A stretch of 64,000 nt of DNA from Liolophura sinensis (lineage: Eukaryota > Mollusca > Polyplacophora > Chitonida > Chitonidae), in NCBI RefSeq assembly GCF_032854445.1, contig NC_088301.1:29560402-29624401 (forward strand), in the 5' to 3' direction. The notes under the pieces were generated by a model. It was given only the letters and a program-made list of their open reading frames with translations. It had not been told where the DNA came from and ran no database searches. A program made the translations under genes and the position numbers. This document shows, piece by piece, positions 55,501 through 63,742 of the stretch. The stretch's first letter is position 1. Every line of letters starts with the position of its first letter.

Positions 55501-58032
55501 AGCATGATTCAGCAAGTAAATCCATAGTTGAACCCGTAAATAACATTAGATACATTAATATTTATTTTGTTTACAGATGTTGAGAGAAGTTGGCCATTAC
55601 CGGAAATCGTTCTGGTGCCAGAAACAGTTCACAAAACCAATTTACCACCAACTCTACGAAATCTACATGGCTTGTATTTTACTGCTTATACCTGTTACCG
55701 TTATGAGCTTTGCTTACATAAGCATCTGCAAGGAATTGTGGGCAATGACCTTCCGTAGATCCGAGATGCGCAGTGGAGGGTACGTATGAAAAGCAACAAA
55801 AATCAACATTTACCAGGATGTTTTTACCGGAATCTTAGAACACCAGAAAGAAATAAATATAGACAAAAAGATTGACGTAATGGTTAAAAATCAACAATCC
55901 TAACTTGAACTCGCTATACATGTGTTAAAATAAAGTTTAACGAAAGCCTGGTAATAAAAAGTTAAATTTGCAACATTTTAACTCGACTGTACAAAGTACG
56001 CTCAGGGATCGCTGTCCAATAATAGTTAAAGAAATGTTAAAGGTAGTATCTTAAAAAGTCTTGCATGTATTGAGCTCAAGGTTTGAGACATATAAAGCAC
56101 AATGATGCGAGTGGGTGAGTGGGTTGGGTTGACTGTGCCTGTTTTGTATTGGAATCAATGTTTGGGGTTCTGTTTCAAAGTACCGCATATACTGAACCGT
56201 GGTTTTGCATACATACAAAACACAATAACACGAGCTCAATGTCGCATCGGTGATGCCCCTATGTGTATACTGATTCCTGTAAATCACAAAGTTTCTTGTC
56301 TATTTTGTGTATTAGAATCCATGTGAAAGTAAATGTTTATAGGTATTTTATGTTTGAGTTGAAGCTTTGCATCTACAAAATATGTTTATTATTATTATTA
56401 AATAGGTCGTTTCAGTGGAATGCTCTTTAAACTAAAAATATATTTCTTTTCCCTTTTGCGACAGAGGTATTTTATTCTCACTTGAAATGAATGTAAACTA
56501 ACACCATATCTTGGTGCAAAAATCAAATTTTGAGTTGTTGGGTAGCTGTACCAGTGCAGCGCATTTGATCCAATTTACCTCGCGCCCAAACCTTTAGACC
56601 GTGGAGAATATCCTTACATTGAATTAAAAACTATTTCGACATGGAGAAAACCTTTTTGCTGCAGATAAAATTATTTGCACTGGGGGAGAAAACTTTCGGC
56701 GATGTTTTCCGAAGTGTTTCGCTGAATTTGTCGATGCATCTTTAACATACTGAAATCCGCCGGACGCGCCTACTCACTGAAGCTATTATGCCTCCATGTA
56801 GAAAAATGTGGACGTCATGTCGTCAAAATAGGAATCTTTTAACACCTCAACATATTGCATGGCCACTGTTAACAGAGAAGTTAATTTTCTTCTTGTCCAG
56901 ACCGCCGAAAAATATTTAACCTCTTGTGTGTAGGCACTGTGCGCTTCATTATGAGTTGAGACGGCATTACGTCATAAGACGTCATAAGACGTTATAACAC
57001 GCACAAAATAATTTTGATTTACTCTATCTCATTGTTTTTTATATGACCTGACAAGACATAAAATATATGCTAGATAAACAAATCCATTTAACAGAGTCAA
57101 CGAAGCGTTCTCTCCTAAAATCTACTGAATATTTGTAGGTGTACATATAACTCCGTGTTCCTCTAAATTTCCAGGATCAAGCTTGAGAAGTTTGATGGTA
57201 GGAGAAAAAAGAACTCGTACAGCCCACCACTCACTGAAACAGCCCCGGTATTAAGGAAGAGTGGCTTTAAATATTCCTCCGAAGACGATAAGACGCGGAA
57301 ACAGGTAGTTTTTTTGGTTTTAATTTTCGCCGAGATTTCGTTTGAAATCTCGAAGATCTAATATCTATCTCATGCAAAACAGGAAATGGAATTGAACAGT
57401 ATGATTTTGGTGAAAGAAATGTGGTCATCTGTGATAACAGAGGAAACCTAAGAAACTATGACAGGAAATGGTTTTTATTTGCGTAATGAAGCTTACTATG
57501 CTAAAACGTAGACAGAATTCCGTTTTCATTTATAAAGAATGATTGCCAAACATCTTACCTCATCTCGCTTCCAGTATGGTTTTTTTTATCATTGTTGTAG
57601 GTGATCAAGATGTTGGTCTCGGTCATTGTGCTCTTTGTACTCTGTTGGGCACCTATACTGGTCAATAACGTTCTAGTATCGTTCTCTGTGCTAAACGAGC
57701 TAAACCGTGGGTACCTTAAACCAATGAGGAAAGCCTTCTACATTCTAGCCTACGGCAATAGCTGCGTGAACCCAATTGTGTACGGTTTCATGTCCAAAAA
57801 CTTCCGTGAAACGTTCAAGCACGCATTATGTAGTTGTGTGCGTGGTTGGTCTTACGTCAGGAGAAAGCAGTTCAGTCGACAGAGCTCAATACAGTCAAAA
57901 ACTACACATCTTGAGCTTACCGGAATCAGCAGGGCTGATTTCAAGCCTCACGCCTCCGCCTCTGAAGTCAACCACGAGCTTCGTGATGATGCGGTTTATG
58001 ATTCGGATGGACCAATCGTTGAATACCTCTGA
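34296..58032 (+). CDS. Rhodopsin-class peptide GPCR (6 coding exons, 434 aa)
   Basis: Exons 34296-34589, 49060-49181, 51210-51333, 55577-55779, 57175-57304 and 57601-58032 join in phase to one frame. The N-terminus has two N-glycosylation sites (N14, N21) and an acidic Tyr stretch (DEYFYDYD, 24-31). Landmarks: GN at 58-59 in TM1, LATAD with D87 in TM2, C114 before TM3 pairing with C194 in extracellular loop 2, ERY 138-140, W166 in TM4, FVLCWAP 303-309 in TM6, NPIVY 348-352 in TM7, then helix 8 and cysteines 368/370 fit for palmitoylation. All are diagnostic of class A receptors. The HPIKAKYKCT and CWAPILVNNVL blocks suggest the neuropeptide group near trissin, TRH, orexin and CCK receptors. 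Which one, I cannot say from memory. Expected at the plasma membrane, G-protein coupled. The C-terminus VEYL could be a weak class III PDZ ligand. Upstream non-coding exons are possible. Confidence 0.93.
35998..36175 (-). mobile_element. 5'-truncated SINE family A, minus strand
   Basis: Tail, GATTGGTGTTTTACGCCGTG, and body as far as ACCAGCATGGCCTGGACTTG. The head is missing and TTATAC is lost from the CACTTATACGACGG block. Confidence 0.9.
36222..36340 (+). repeat. Short tandem duplication, 73-bp period
   Basis: CATTGCTTAATTAGATGTTT, ACCAAAATGTACGAGTTTAT is followed 73 bp later by the same text with ACAACAATG. Two copies only. Confidence 0.8.
37223..37494 (+). mobile_element. Full-length SINE family A with 11-bp TSD
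   Basis: Complete head (GGGGCCTCCGTGGCTCAGTT), body and AAAT tail. Flanked by TCAATGCGTAG at 37212-37222 and 37495-37505. The 3' end has a small internal duplication of the GTACTCAACACCAACG type. Confidence 0.97.
37629..38096 (-). mobile_element. Chimeric SINE carrying LRRC40 exon 13
   Basis: Read on the minus strand: a SINE head piece (GTGCTAGCGCAGCAC, then GAGTCTCTCAACAATGCGAT), then LRRC40 exon 13 from its first base, its donor position and about 65 bp of intron 13. The intron runs without a break into the SINE body (ATGCTGACTTCCTCATCGG), and tail (AAATATTTTTGAGAACGG, then AAAT). Only the short SINE segment around the B box is replaced. The structure fits reverse transcription of an LRRC40 pre-mRNA that read into the intronic SINE, with a template switch onto another SINE's head. 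Confidence 0.85.
37789..38042 (-). pseudogene. LRRC40: LRRC40 exon 13 plus partial intron 13, retro-copied fragment
   Basis: The exon part is 37855-38041. By eye it is roughly 85-90% identical to the parent, with the LEKLEILFASDNKIQ core intact. The GQVPPELGNC end has been changed by small indels, which break the frame. The donor GTAAGT is now GTCAGC. Intron sequence (GCCATCAAACATCAAAT) follows, so this is not a copy of fully spliced mRNA. The match starts exactly at the exon 13 boundary. It lies antisense in GPCR intron 1 and cannot be expressed as part of that gene. Confidence 0.92.
39464..39821 (+). mobile_element. Full-length SINE family B
   Basis: tRNA-like head with A box TAGCATAATTGGTAGAGCG and B box GATTCCAGGATCAATCC. 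A body of about 230 bp follows (GAAGTTGTCACTTCCTCGCC, GGGGCGCCTTACTTGCCC, GAGCGATGGAAATCCGTCC), then CATATGACTGAAAAATTGTT, GAGCACGACGTTAAACCCC. ACCGGTA lies on both sides and may be a short target duplication. Fragments occur at 8.6, 11.0 and probably 46.0 kb. Confidence 0.9.
42306..43065 (+). repeat. Degenerate tandem repeat, about three units
   Basis: Three diverged copies of a block with TTGTCCGTGCAATATC-type, CCAGAACTAATGGGCCAAAT-type, GAAGCTTAATGACATAGGGC-type and GACGTTTGTCCTTT-type parts start near 42330, 42507 and 42915. The order is kept but identity is low. No tail, tRNA boxes or coding frame. Confidence 0.6.
43461..44170. repeat. 54-bp minisatellite, about 13 copies
   Basis: Unit: AATGCTAGCTGAACAAGTGG, GCTGGCTCAAACATTGG, TGGTACCGCATAAATAC. 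The copies differ at few sites (GGGC/GAGC, AAAT/AAAC). Both strands stay open for about 190-235 codons because the unit is divisible by three. A diverged single unit (AAACATTGGAGGTACCAGAT) sits about 130 bp upstream at 43320 and may be the ancestral seed. Confidence 0.97.
45843..45927 (+). repeat. 17-bp minisatellite, five copies
   Basis: Five units of TAGGCGATGGCGTTTAA type, each exactly 17 bp, with changes mainly in the last three bases. Confidence 0.85.
45958..46100 (+). mobile_element. Decayed SINE, probably family B
   Basis: A tRNA-like head is visible (GGCTAAATTGGTAGCAC and GATCGGGATCTAACTCC). The end GATCCCAAGTGACGTTTAAA resembles the family-B tail. Most of the body is missing. Confidence 0.5.
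46250..46523 (-). mobile_element. SINE family A, minus strand, C-run at the head
   Basis: Complete tail and body. The head ends GTTCGGCAGGTTAGCGCGC and a run of about 16 C (on +) replaces the usual GGGG start. GAATGCCCC before and GAACGCCCC after suggest the target-site duplication. Confidence 0.92.
46753..46853. mobile_element. MITE-like element of about 101 bp
   Basis: Ends CCTGGGCCCAGTTTCACAAA and, on the other strand, CCAGGGTCCAATTTCACAAA. A second inner inverted pair ATACGACATT / TTTGTCGTACGAC adds to the hairpin. There is no coding capacity. Confidence 0.75.
49060..49181 (+). CDS. GPCR coding exon 2 (ECL1, TM3)
   Basis: Residues 99-138 plus two bases: WQFGEILCKLVFYFQNVSA and TTMSMER. 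The conserved TM3 cysteine and the start of the ERY motif lie here. Acceptor TTTCCAG|TTG, donor AAAG|GTAAGA. Confidence 0.93.
49182..51209 (+). other. GPCR intron 2
   Basis: No repeat is recognised until the last 250 bp, where the 34-bp acceptor array begins. Open frames here are short and look like chance. Confidence 0.65.
50966..51217 (+). repeat. 34-bp tandem array of 3' splice sites, seven units including the real acceptor
   Basis: AG positions fall at 50999, 51033, 51067, 51107, 51175 and the true 51209. Spacings are 34, 34, 40, 68 (34+34) and 34. A seventh unit at 51141 has lost its AG. Each unit reads TTYTATTTCAYTTTTACAG followed by GTATTATGTGAAGCG, so it carries a pyrimidine tract, the AG and the first eight bases of exon 3 (G TAT TAT G). 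I infer duplication of the intron/exon boundary. Confidence 0.9.
51210..51333 (+). CDS. GPCR coding exon 3 (ICL2, TM4)
   Basis: Completes R139, then YYAILHPIKAKYKCTKGRA and IGIWLLSFVLAAPVLH. Two good donors, CAC|GTAAGG at 51327 and AGG|GTATGT at 51333, both keep phase 0, so residues V179-R180 may be optional. The acceptor TTATAG is the last of a 34-bp tandem series of acceptors. Confidence 0.88.
51857..52835 (+). mobile_element. Degenerate Tc1/mariner-type transposon, plus strand
   Basis: The left end is ACTGAACAAAAAAAAGAACC. The right end is close to GTTGACTGTGCAGGG. In broken frames: an N-terminal helix-turn-helix region (SAVAVC), the SGRPRVTTHD linker, IQLRHLCNRFTTA, then a gap, then SPDPIPTEH, the remains of the WPSRSPDLNPIEH catalytic block. 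Several stops and a deletion of the central DDE region make it inactive. Confidence 0.8.
53859..53985. mobile_element. Possible small inverted-repeat element
   Basis: GGCCGCTTGCACAAAGGGAT, CGTAAGCATAAG on the left faces, on the other strand, GTGCAAGAGGGTGTCGATTG, TAAGCTAAG. The resemblance is partial and the ends are uncertain. Confidence 0.35.
54235..55170 (-). mobile_element. Degenerate Tc1/mariner-type transposon, minus strand
   Basis: Same family as the copy 2.4 kb upstream. On the minus strand it has TSGRPYVTTHVEDNQIQPIR, FRRRVTAQII, QHDNATPYTAV and EWPSRSPDLN, in frames broken by stops and shifts. The catalytic block is better kept than in the other copy. The end near 55150-55170 matches the poly-A-like ACTTAAGAAAAAAAC left end. 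Confidence 0.85.
55577..55779 (+). CDS. GPCR coding exon 4 (ECL2, TM5)
   Basis: MLREVGHYRKSFWCQKQF gives the second loop with C194. YMACILLLIPVTVMSFAY is TM5 with its proline, followed by ISICKELWAMTFRR. Acceptor TTTACAG|ATG, donor GG|GTACGT. Confidence 0.93.
55780..57174 (+). other. GPCR intron 4
   Basis: Contains two units of the dispersed unclassified repeat near 56.0-56.3 kb. The remainder shows nothing recognisable. Intron 5 (57305-57600) is short and plain. Confidence 0.65.
56036..56340 (+). repeat. Dispersed unclassified repeat, two units
   Basis: GGTAGTATCTTAAAAAGTCT, TGAGCTCAAGGTTTGAGACA and AAGCACAATGATGCGAGTGG, then a second unit GTTTCAAAGTACCGCATATA, AAACACAATAACACGAG and GGTGATGCCCCTATGTGTAT. 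The block order is the same as at 20.4-20.9 kb. Confidence 0.7.
57175..57304 (+). CDS. GPCR coding exon 5 (third intracellular loop)
   Basis: About 43 hydrophilic, basic and Ser-rich residues (IKLEKFDGRRKKNSYSPP, then KYSSEDDKTRKQ) with no membrane segment. It is supported by splice sites (TTCCAG|GAT, ACAG|GTAGTT) and by phase. Skipping it would remove 130 nt and break the frame. Confidence 0.82.
57601..58032 (+). CDS. GPCR coding exon 6 (TM6, TM7, C-terminal tail)
   Basis: VIKMLVSVIVLFVLCWAPIL is TM6, AFYILAYGNSCVNPIVYGF is TM7, SKNFRETFKHALCSC is helix 8 with two cysteines. A Ser-rich tail follows (RQSSIQSKTTHLE), ending PIVEYL and TGA. Acceptor TTGTAG|GTG. Confidence 0.95.
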   Translation: MIKMLVSVIVLFVLCWAPILVNNVLVSFSVLNELNRGYLKPMRKAFYILAYGNSCVNPIVYGFMSKNFRETFKHALCSCVRGWSYVRRKQFSRQSSIQSKTTHLELTGISRADFKPHASASEVNHELRDDAVYDSDGPIVEYL

Positions 58033-58609
58033 AAAAGTACAATTGTGATGTCTTTTTGCTAACATCGGATCGTTTTGTTCATCTCACTATCATACACATA
58101 AAGGCAGATGTTCATGTCTATATGTGTTTGTATGGGAGCACAAGGTTCTTTCTAGTTAAATCATTTTTGACCCAGTCTTCAATAACACAGTAAAATAGAT
58201 TAACCATTTGTGCTAATCTCGTCAGTCACAGAACAGTTTTATTGCTGTGAGCTGTAACTGACTTCATGAAGCTTGTAAGCCCCAAGCCCACCAATGAGAA
58301 TCGCCAAAACGCAACCAATCCCAAACCTGCAGACGGTATTCAGATACATCAACTTCCAGCATACTGTACACAGCTCTCTTACCAGGTAAAGTGGAAAGTG
58401 CTATAAAAGTAAAGAAAAGTATTTGAAACTAAGGAATGAGAAAAAATACCGATTCTGTTGATGTACTTCAGGATTTAAGATTTAATATGACAGCAAAAAT
58501 GGGTTTTCTTCAGAATTATTTTGGCATGTATTTTTTCAGTACTTGAATGTAACTACAAATGACGCCAAAATATGTATGCACCATGGCTCTAAATCTTAAT
58601 TAATACATA

Positions 58610-58673
58610 TATCAGGAACAGGGCCATATATATATATATATAGATAGATAGATAGATGGCCCTGTTCCTGATA
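58610..58673. repeat. Perfect 18-bp inverted repeat around a TA/GATA microsatellite
   Basis: TATCAGGAACAGGGCCAT at 58610-58627 faces ATGGCCCTGTTCCTGATA at 58656-58673 without a mismatch. The 28-nt loop is (TA)n(GATA)n. Confidence 0.97.
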
Positions 58674-58921
58674 AAATGTGTTCTTTATTTTACAAAACTA
58701 TTAAAATATGCTATTATGGTCTTCCATAAATTGTGGTACAATGCATTAAACAATTTAGATCAACATTTCACGAGAATAAATCGTGTTTAAATGAATCTTT
58801 CCATCATACTTTATACGGAATGTTTTCTTTAATAAATTACGTTAACCTAGAGAGAAAACACGAGAGCTGCTTCCAGCATACGACCTCATTTGTCGAACTC
58901 TGATCAGCACCGGCAAGAGAA

Positions 58922-59152
58922 GCGGCCTCCGTGATTGAGTGGCTCAGGAGCCTCTGACCAAAGAGGTCGCAGTGAGTCCTGAGTCCTGCGCACACTGGCT
59001 TCCTCTCCGGTCGTATATGAGGAAGTCTTCCAGCAGCTTGTGTATGGTTGTCCTTTTTCCCCAGACTTTCTTGTGACCATAATGATGGCCGCCGCCCGAT
59101 AAGTGAACTATTCTTGATTACGGCGCAAAACACACATCAAATCAATAAATAA
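58922..59152 (+). mobile_element. SINE family A, diverged
   Basis: Head GCGGCCTCCGTGATTGAGTG with a deletion in the A-box region. Body CTGGCTTCCTCTCCGGTCGT, end TTCTTGATTACGGCGCAAAA and AATA tail. Confidence 0.9.
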
Positions 59153-59625
59153 TACATTCCATGCTCGAGGTTTTGTCGAATTAAAATAGGGATGAAGGGG
59201 AGATGTTTATCAACATGTGGAATTACCATGCTCTCTTTCCATACCATTGGTGAAGGATTATTGACAAAATGTTACCAACATACAACATAGTGTCAATTAA
59301 ATTTTCTATTTATTCCAATATGCCAAATAAATCGCGGTAAAACACTGTCACCTTCCGTGAAGGTAAACTCATTCGTACAAACACATCCATTCAGTAAATG
59401 AGACAACATCTGGATTCAGGAGAACAGATTCTGACCACAATGTAATCGTTAATACACCAAAGAGGTGACAAGAATCTGCGAGAGTAGGCGAGACTGCCGA
59501 ACGACAACTTTTTGGCGCTGTGTCACCATTTTACAAGCAATTGCACTTTGCATTAGGAGTAATTTCCATGATATATACATGTAGTGATGAGATATGTCAC
59601 GACTGAAGAAAAACGTCTGAAGATG

Positions 59626-60111
59626 CACATGTAGCTTTGCCGATTGATGTACATGTAGCTTTGACGATTGGTGTACATGTAGCTTTGACGATTGATGCAC
59701 ATGTAGCTTTGACGATTGGTGTACATGTAGCTTTGCCTATTGATGCACATGTAGCTTTGACGATTGATGTACATGTAGCTTTGACGATTGGTGTACATGT
59801 AGCTTTGCCGACTGATGTACATGTAGCTTTGCCGATTGATGCACATGTAGCTTTGACGATTGGTGTACATGTAGCTTTGCCGACTGATGTACATGTAGCT
59901 TTGACGATTGATGTACATGTAGCTTTGCCTATTGATGCACATGTAGCTTTGACGATTGATGCACATGTAGCTTTGACGATTGATGTACATGTAGCTTTGC
60001 CGATTGATGTACATGTAGCTTTGCCGATTGATGTACATGTAGCTTTGACGATTGATGTACATGTAGCTTTGCCGATTGATGTACATGTAGCTTTGCCGAC
60101 TGACGTACATG
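59626..60111. repeat. 24-bp minisatellite, about 20 copies, left part
   Basis: Unit GATTGATGTACATGTAGCTT then TGCC, with two-state variation at several sites (GTAC/GCAC, GACG/GCCG/GCCT, GATT/GACT). Because 24 is a multiple of three, long repetitive open frames run on both strands. The array continues at 60374 after a SINE. Confidence 0.97.
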
Positions 60112-60373
60112 TTTTTTTTTTTTTTTTTTTTGATTGGTGTTTTACGCCGCACTCAAGAATATTTCACTTATACGACGGCGGCCAGCATTATGGTGGGTGG
60201 AAACCGGGCAGAGCCCGGGGGAAACCCACGACCATCCGCAGGTTGCTGGCAGACCTTCTCACGTACGGCCGCCAGCATGAGCTGGACTTGAACTCACAGC
60301 GACCGCATTGGTGAGAGACTCCTGGGTCATTACGCTGCGCTAGCGCTTTAACCGACTGAGCCACGGAGGCCCC
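60112..60373 (-). mobile_element. Full-length SINE family A inserted in the 24-bp array, poly-A tail
   Basis: Flanked by TGACGTACATG at 60101-60111 and 60374-60384, a target-site duplication of array sequence. On the minus strand it is complete from GGGGCCTCCGTGGCTCAGTC to GTGCGGCGTAAAACACC. Its tail is about 20 pure A, not (AAAT)n. A small deletion removes part of the CCGGAGAGGAAG block. Confidence 0.97.
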
Positions 60374-60445
60374 TGACGTACATGTAGCTTTGACGATTGA
60401 AGTACATGTAGCTTTGCCGATTGATGTACATGTAGCTTTGCCACA
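60374..60445. repeat. 24-bp minisatellite, right part (three copies)
   Basis: Continuation of the array beyond the SINE: TGACGTACATGTAGCTTTG, then two further units before the pattern ends near 60445. Confidence 0.95.
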
Positions 60446-62902
60446 GCTTTGTAAAACGGATCCAGGACTAAACAGCGTGCGTTTATCGAAACGAATAAAT
60501 CAAATAAATTATCGAATAAATATTTAATCTGATCAGGAAATCCGCTCTAATTCTGACACCCCAAACATTCTGTATCAAGAAAGTATATATTATAAAAGCA
60601 TTAAATGTAAAATTTTCAATAACTACAGGCAAATATTTTACATCAGCATTAACGTGAAACTGTAAAATATGCAAATGATATTTATATTTATGTGTATAAA
60701 TTTTCAAAGCTGTGGAGGAGTTATGATCCGGGTTGATGTGGGCATTCAGTTTCATATAGTTTGAAATCTATGTATACATATACAACACTTTGGAAACTGC
60801 AATCGAAATACAAAACTGTTAATATAGAAAATGAATAAAGGCCCAGTCGTTTTTTGGTCTGCTATTTCTCTGGTGTATTGTATATTTTTATAATAACTGC
60901 CTATGATACTACCAAATTTCTCAACACAACAAGCTACATCACGGACACAACACAGGACATTTGTGAAGCAATATAATATTCTTACAAGCGGGAAGGAATT
61001 GTCCTTTATCATTGCCCTCTTAATTTCACTGATACGAAATAATCAAAATATAGACTTAAACTGAATGGGAATGCAAAGCCATTCTCGGGGGGCAATTTCA
61101 AACCTCAAGATTAAAAATTAAAAAAGAAACAAAGACGGCATGGATTGCTTGAAGCATGTCACCTGGGGAGATTATATAATATAAAATTATAATATTGGGT
61201 TTAGAAAAACACTGGGTTTACAGCTGTTGAATTTAATAATGTATGGAATGCAAATTATCTTGCCAGAATATACGACTTAAAAACACCTTCAAAGACAGAA
61301 AATCAGTAGACTTAATTATCAAAATTAGTTCATTTGTTTCATTCTTCCCAAACCCAACAGAGAGAACACTACACTAATAAATATATAAAGAACATGGTGT
61401 GGTAAGGCAAGGAGTCGACCCCAGTGCAGGAAACTGTGCACAGCAAGAGAAGAAGCTGACTATAGCTACTAGACACACTCGTAAGGCTATTTCTTTTTTC
61501 AGGTCTGTTCTACTTCCCTTCTCCTGTTATCTACCAAGAATGCACTGAAACAATGTATAGGCCATAAAATCGAAAAATTGGTAGCCTGCTCCAGTCACAT
61601 TGATATATCCTTTTTTTTTGCTATTTTGCTAGACACTTCAGAATGGGGAAAATGACTGCACCACAAATGTAACTTTCTGAAAAATTCTTGAGCACACCAT
61701 TATTACTAATCAATTAAATACATATGTAACAAATGTTCAGACTTATACTTCCGCTACGCATAACATCTTAATGCCAACAATAGCTAGAGGACCACATGTG
61801 TTCTCAACCAGGATTTACACATGATTTCGCTATAGTTGCCACACATTAAGTAACACCACGGCTTAACAGTTATCCGCTCTATGATAACACTTATTTAATG
61901 CAATACAGCGTATATCTTCACTCACAAAAGTATGTTGCCATAGAAAAAAAATAGACCCACAAAAATTCGAACTCTTCTTTGAGGTACAACCTATTATCCA
62001 TAGTAACGCTGTTAGTTCACTGTACTAAGAAAGGTGATTGACAGACTAAGGTAGAAATACGCATTTTAAAGTTGCCAAAGTTGTATGAGAAAACTGATCA
62101 CGTTATAAAGTTTATTTTTTACAAATGAAGACAAAAGTTAACCAAACCGAAACTTTGACAGGACGTAGAAATACACTCAGGAAAGTTTCAGTAATGATAC
62201 TTTCTGGTTAACGTTGATCTTCATACTGCAAATAAAAAACACCGTTTCTCGTTTTATCGAAGAAGTGGTGTTTTTGATCAAAAGTGCATTTTTGGCGGGC
62301 TATTACTAAGCAACCATCTCTTTTATGGCATTATAACTTTCTTGAGTGTTTCGACCAAGTTGTACAATTCTGATTCGGAAATTTACAGAAATGTGCTGGG
62401 ATTTTAAAATTTGCACTTTCTTCAACTTACCTTACCGGGGCTGATTCTCCACCTTACCGTACCAGGTCCTTTATTTGGTATGACCTCCACCCTAAACAAC
62501 GACGCGGTGGACTTGGATTGGTAAAATTTAATATCATTTGTACAATCCTTGAAATATCCTAGATAAGAAGATTACTACTCGCGGAACAGAAATGGCAAAA
62601 TGTTAAATTAGTATTTAAATAATTTCTTAAATTACAATTATGAGATGGAATAAAAAAAAACACGCAAAACTACATGTTTAAATTTGCTGATGATTTCAGT
62701 GAAAGCCAAAGATTTAAACGACCCGTTAAATTTAAGAACAACCATTGTAAAAAGAAACATATGTATCTGGGAGAAATAGAAGAAGTCTCTAAAGTGATTA
62801 TCTTTAAAATTAAAATGGCCTAAAAATGTGAATGTTGCGGATAGCCTAAAGGCGACAGCGATTGTGAATGTACAGAATGAATGTAAATACAGAATTATGT
62901 GC

Positions 62903-63545
62903 ACTGCTGGTATTGGGGACATTTACTATTTTCATATGGACTCCTGGTATTGAGGACACTTAGCATTATTATATAGACTCCTGGTATTGGGGACACTTAG
63001 CATTATTATATGGACTGCTGGTATTGGGGACATTTAATATTCTTATACGGACTGCTGGTATTGGAGACATTTACTATTCTTATATGGACTGCTGGTATTG
63101 GGCACACTTAGCATTATTATATAGACTCCTGGTATTGGGGACACTTAGCATTATTATATGGACCGCTGGTATTGGGGACATTTAATATTCTTATACGGAC
63201 TGCTGGTATTGGAGACATTTACTATTCTTATGTGGACGGCTGGTATTGGAGACATTTACTATTCTTATACAGTCTGCTGGTATTGGGGACATATCCCTTA
63301 CGTATACGAACTGACGGTAGAGGGGGACATATATCATGCATAAACGGACTGTTGTTATTAGGGACATTTACCATACAAATGCAGACTGACGTCACTGGGG
63401 ACATTTAACATGCATGTACGGACTCATGGTATTGGGGACATATACCTTACGTATACGAACTGACGGTCCAGGGGGACATATATCATGCATAAACGGACTG
63501 TTGTTATTAGGGACATTTACCATGTATATACGGGCTACTGGTAAT
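62903..63545. repeat. 37-bp satellite with about 148-bp higher-order period
   Basis: Basic unit of about 37 bp: GGACTGCTGGTATTGGGGAC then ATTTACTATTCTTATAT. Groups of four recur: the 62990-63090 block matches 63135-63235, and 63313-63365 matches 63462-63515 about 149 bp later. Near-identical copies therefore sit four units apart, not next to each other. Confidence 0.88.
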
Positions 63546-63742
63546 GGGGGTAATGACCCAGGAGCCTCTCACCAATGCGGTCTCTGAGTTCAAGTGCACT
63601 TCATGCTGGCTTCCTCTCCGGTCGTAAGTGGGAAGGTCCGCGGCCAGCATTATGGTGGGGGGAAACCGGGCAGAACCCGGGAAAAACCCACGACCATCCG
63701 CAGGTTGCTGACAAACCTTCTCACTTACGACCAGAGCACTTT
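63546..63742. mobile_element. Rearranged SINE family A with head-to-head inversion
   Basis: The first 90 bp read in plus orientation (TAATGACCCAGGAGCCTCTC to GTCGTAAGTGGGAAGGTC). The following 100 bp are the SINE body in minus orientation (CGGCCAGCATTATGGTGG to CTTCTCACTTACGACC). GGTCGTAAGTGGGAAGGT and its complement thus face each other and would form a stem. The 3' tail is absent. Confidence 0.88.

Larger units (their letters stand above)
51334..55576 (+). other. GPCR intron 3
   Basis: Holds two broken Tc1/mariner copies in opposite orientation. From 52850 to 54225 I see one possible further inverted-repeat element (53859-53985, weak) and otherwise nothing. Confidence 0.6.

Noticed and set aside
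59553-60314. Long repetitive frames running from the 24-bp array into the SINE
   Set aside because: The plus frame is open only because of the repeat and then reads into a SINE inserted later, so it cannot be an old gene.
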